DNA from: an uncultured Collinsella sp.
GTDB lineage: Bacteria; Actinomycetota; Coriobacteriia; Coriobacteriales; Coriobacteriaceae
Reading direction: 5' to 3'
NCBI GenBank assembly: GCA_934654775.1
Contig: CAKUGR010000001.1
Span: 62,001-126,000 of the forward strand
DNA: 64,000 bases
Shown here: positions 62,181-64,000 of the stretch, one piece after another
Layout: each line of letters begins with the position of its first letter
Numbering within the stretch: the first letter of the stretch is position 1
Position numbers and translations under genes: made by a program
The notes under the pieces: generated by a model
Database searches by the model: none
What the model was told of the DNA's origin: nothing
Seen by the model: only the letters and a program-made list of their open reading frames with translations

Positions 62181-64000
62181 TAGCAGCCCTCCTCTCGCGC
62201 GACCGTCTCGGATTTGGCCTTGTCCACGACATTAGAAGGACCGCCCGAGCGACCGATCAGCAGGTCCGCTAACTCGTCGGCCAGCGACTCAACCGTATAG
62301 AGCCCGGCGCAGCGCAGCGGCACGCCGGCCTCCGCAAGCGCCAACGCCATGCGCTGGGCAGCGGGAACGCCCAAGCCAATCGACTTAAGCTCATCCGCAT
62401 GCGCAAACACCTGCGCGGGCGTGCCCTCGGCAAACACCGCGCCCTCGTTCATCACGACGATACGGTCGCAGCAATTGGCCAGGTCATCCATGCTGTGCGA
62501 GACCATGACGACGGTTAGTCCCTCGCGGTGAAGTCGATCGATGAGCTCCAGGAAATCCCTGCGTGCGGCCGGATCGAGTCCCGCCATGGGCTCATCGAGT
62601 ACCAGGACCTCGGGCTCCATGGCAAGCACGCCGGCAAACGCCACGCGCCGCTGCTGCCCGCCCGAGAGCTCAAAGGGGCTCTTGTCGCCCACCGTGGCCA
62701 AGTCGAGGCCCACGCGCGCGAGCGATGACTCAACGCGGCGGACAACCTCGGCCTGCGACAAGCCAAGGTTATGCGGACCAAACGCCACGTCCTGTGCCAC
62801 GGTCTCGGCAAACAGCTGACGCTCTGGATACTGAAACACCACGCCGACCTTTGCCTTAACCGCGGCGGCATCTTTCTTGTTTGCCAGGTCGAGCCCCAAC
62901 GCGTAAACGGAACCCTCCTGGGGACGAATCAGGCCGTTGAGATGCTGAACCAGCGTCGACTTACCCGAACCGGTATGGCCCGCAAGGCCCAGGAACTCGC
63001 CACGACGCACCGTTAGCGACACATTGTGCAACGCCCAGGGGCTGCTAGGGTCGTTGCCCCAGAGGGCCTGTTTGTTCGATGCGCCCTCGGCGGCTGAGCG
63101 CTTGTGCCAACGACGGCGCTCGCGAGCGCTCAGCGAATAGCTGTACGAAACATGGGATAGCTCGATAACGGGATCCGAGGCGTCGGGCTCATCGGCCGCG
63201 GCGGATTCGGCGGCAACGGTATCCGGACGCAGCGGCATAGAGCGCACCGCAGGATTCGTCATGCCCCGCTCGGCATAAACTCGCGAAATCTCGGCGACCA
63301 TATCCGCCTCGCGCACCTGTGCGCAAATGGGCACGCCCTTCGCGCGAAGCGCCCTGCCAAGACAGCACGATGCCGGCATGTCCAGGTTGAGCTGCGCGAG
63401 CTCGTCCGCCCGCGTCAAGATCTCGTCAGGCGTGCCGAGCATAGCCACACGCCCCGCTCGGAAGGCTGCAACGCGATCGGCCTCAGCGGCCTCTTCCATA
63501 AAGTGCGTAATCATCACGATGGTCATGCCGCGATCGTGCAACGCGCGGCAAGCCTTCATGAGGCCCTTGCGTCCACGTGGATCGAGCATCGAGGAAGCCT
63601 CATCCAAAATGAGAACGCGCGGCTCCATGGCGAGCACGCCGGCAAGCGCCACGCGCTGCTTTTGTCCGCCCGAAAGCGCATGGGTCTCGTGGCGCTCAAA
63701 GCCCACCAGACCCACGGCCTTCAGCGCCTCGCGCACGCGCTGCGCGATCTGGGCCGATTCGACCCCTAAGTTCTCGGGACCAAACGCAACATCGTCCTCG
63801 ACAAGCGTCGCCACCAGCTGATCATCCGGGTTCTGGAATACCATGCCCGCAGTCGAGCGGATGTCGTAGACCAGCTCGGGATCGGACGCGTCCATGCCGT
63901 TGACGCACACCGTTCCCGCATCGGATTGCAGCAGCGCGTTCAAATGCTTGGCAAACGTCGACTTGCCCGACCCGTTGCCACCAAGAATGCAGAAAAACTC
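62180..64000 (-). CDS. ECF transporter double ATPase (EcfA-EcfA' fusion, 5' end cut)
   Basis: One chain with two ABC ATPase domains. The first begins at the window edge with Walker A GGNGSGKST and has signature ALSGGQKQRVALAG and Walker B VLILDEASSMLD. A linker of about 110 residues with a low-complexity Ala/Asp patch follows. The second domain has GHTGSGKSTLVQHLNGL, ELSGGQQRRVAFAG and VLVLDEPMAGLD. In most bacteria EcfA1 and EcfA2 are separate genes. The frame is open to base 64000, so the start lies outside. It is coupled to ecfT by a one-base overlap. Confidence 0.93.
   Translation of the reverse strand, partial: EFFCILGGNGSGKSTFAKHLNALLQSDAGTVCVNGMDASDPELVYDIRSTAGMVFQNPDDQLVATLVEDDVAFGPENLGVESAQIAQRVREALKAVGLVGFERHETHALSGGQKQRVALAGVLAMEPRVLILDEASSMLDPRGRKGLMKACRALHDRGMTIVMITHFMEEAAEADRVAAFRAGRVAMLGTPDEILTRADELAQLNLDMPASCCLGRALRAKGVPICAQVREADMVAEISRVYAERGMTNPAVRSMPLRPDTVAAESAAADEPDASDPVIELSHVSYSYSLSARERRRWHKRSAAEGASNKQALWGNDPSSPWALHNVSLTVRRGEFLGLAGHTGSGKSTLVQHLNGLIRPQEGSVYALGLDLANKKDAAAVKAKVGVVFQYPERQLFAETVAQDVAFGPHNLGLSQAEVVRRVESSLARVGLDLATVGDKSPFELSGGQQRRVAFAGVLAMEPEVLVLDEPMAGLDPAARRDFLELIDRLHREGLTVVMVSHSMDDLANCCDRIVVMNEGAVFAEGTPAQVFAHADELKSIGLGVPAAQRMALALAEAGVPLRCAGLYTVESLADELADLLIGRSGGPSNVVDKAKSETVAREEGC

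Overview
The window is a GC-rich, densely coded bacterial chromosome segment. Gene content and order fit a member of the Coriobacteriia (Actinomycetota), most likely Collinsella or a close relative. The pointers are a FeoA-FeoB fusion, a disA-ispD-ispF-cysS-rlmB-rae1 run, veg-ispE, tRNAs beside tuf-rpmG-secE-nusG-rplK-rplA, a fused two-ATPase ECF transporter, and many short GGGGACAGG hairpins. No rRNA gene, phage, integrase, transposase or CRISPR array was seen. The genus is a judgement from family knowledge and was not tested by any search.

Layout. 1-6.4 kb: truncated FeoAB, an alpha/beta hydrolase, a PTS EIIA protein and a cell-surface acyltransferase, with a 0.6 kb intergenic patch full of hairpins. 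6.5-15.7 kb (+): asnS, a WYL-type regulator, a three-gene ABC importer, an MscS channel, and a cytoplasmic BMP-like protein overlapping a phosphoesterase gene. 15.8-23.2 kb (-): the translation block rplA, rplK, nusG, secE, tRNA-Trp, rpmG, tuf, tRNA-Met, tRNA-Thr, tRNA-Tyr and tRNA-Thr, interrupted by a DUF262/DUF1524 defence-type gene and a field of inverted repeats. 23.4-24.7 kb: an HTH-HipA-like kinase under a large palindrome. 24.7-30.2 kb (-): rae1, rlmB, cysS, ispF, ispD, disA. 30.4-34.6 kb (+): a manganese riboswitch with mntP, then a cassette of a DUF4143 ATPase and hipBA.

34.7-54.2 kb (-): pepD, clpC, a DUF2798 membrane protein, a ThrE-type exporter, lysS, greA, tatA, tRNA-Pro, ispE, veg, dtd, rdgB, rph, murI, a HAD phosphatase, murE and asnB. 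54.35-55.2 kb: tRNA-Val followed by 183-bp tandem repeats that carry copies of its 3' end, then a MITE-like element. 55.3-60.2 kb (-): argD, argB, argJ, argC with candidate ARG boxes. 60.4-64 kb (-): two flavin-binding paralogues, ecfT and the fused ECF ATPase, cut by the window end.

Most genes are housekeeping: translation, isoprenoid synthesis (ispD, ispE, ispF), peptidoglycan precursors (murI, murE), arginine synthesis and metal transport. The accessory material sits beside tRNA genes or terminators and contains two HipA-type kinases, one DUF262 protein, one DUF4143 ATPase and several families of structured repeats. The repeats are the least explained part: a 170-bp element present twice with compensatory stem changes, the tRNA-Val-derived tandem array, and four direct repeats spaced exactly 23 bp apart in front of the DUF4143 gene.
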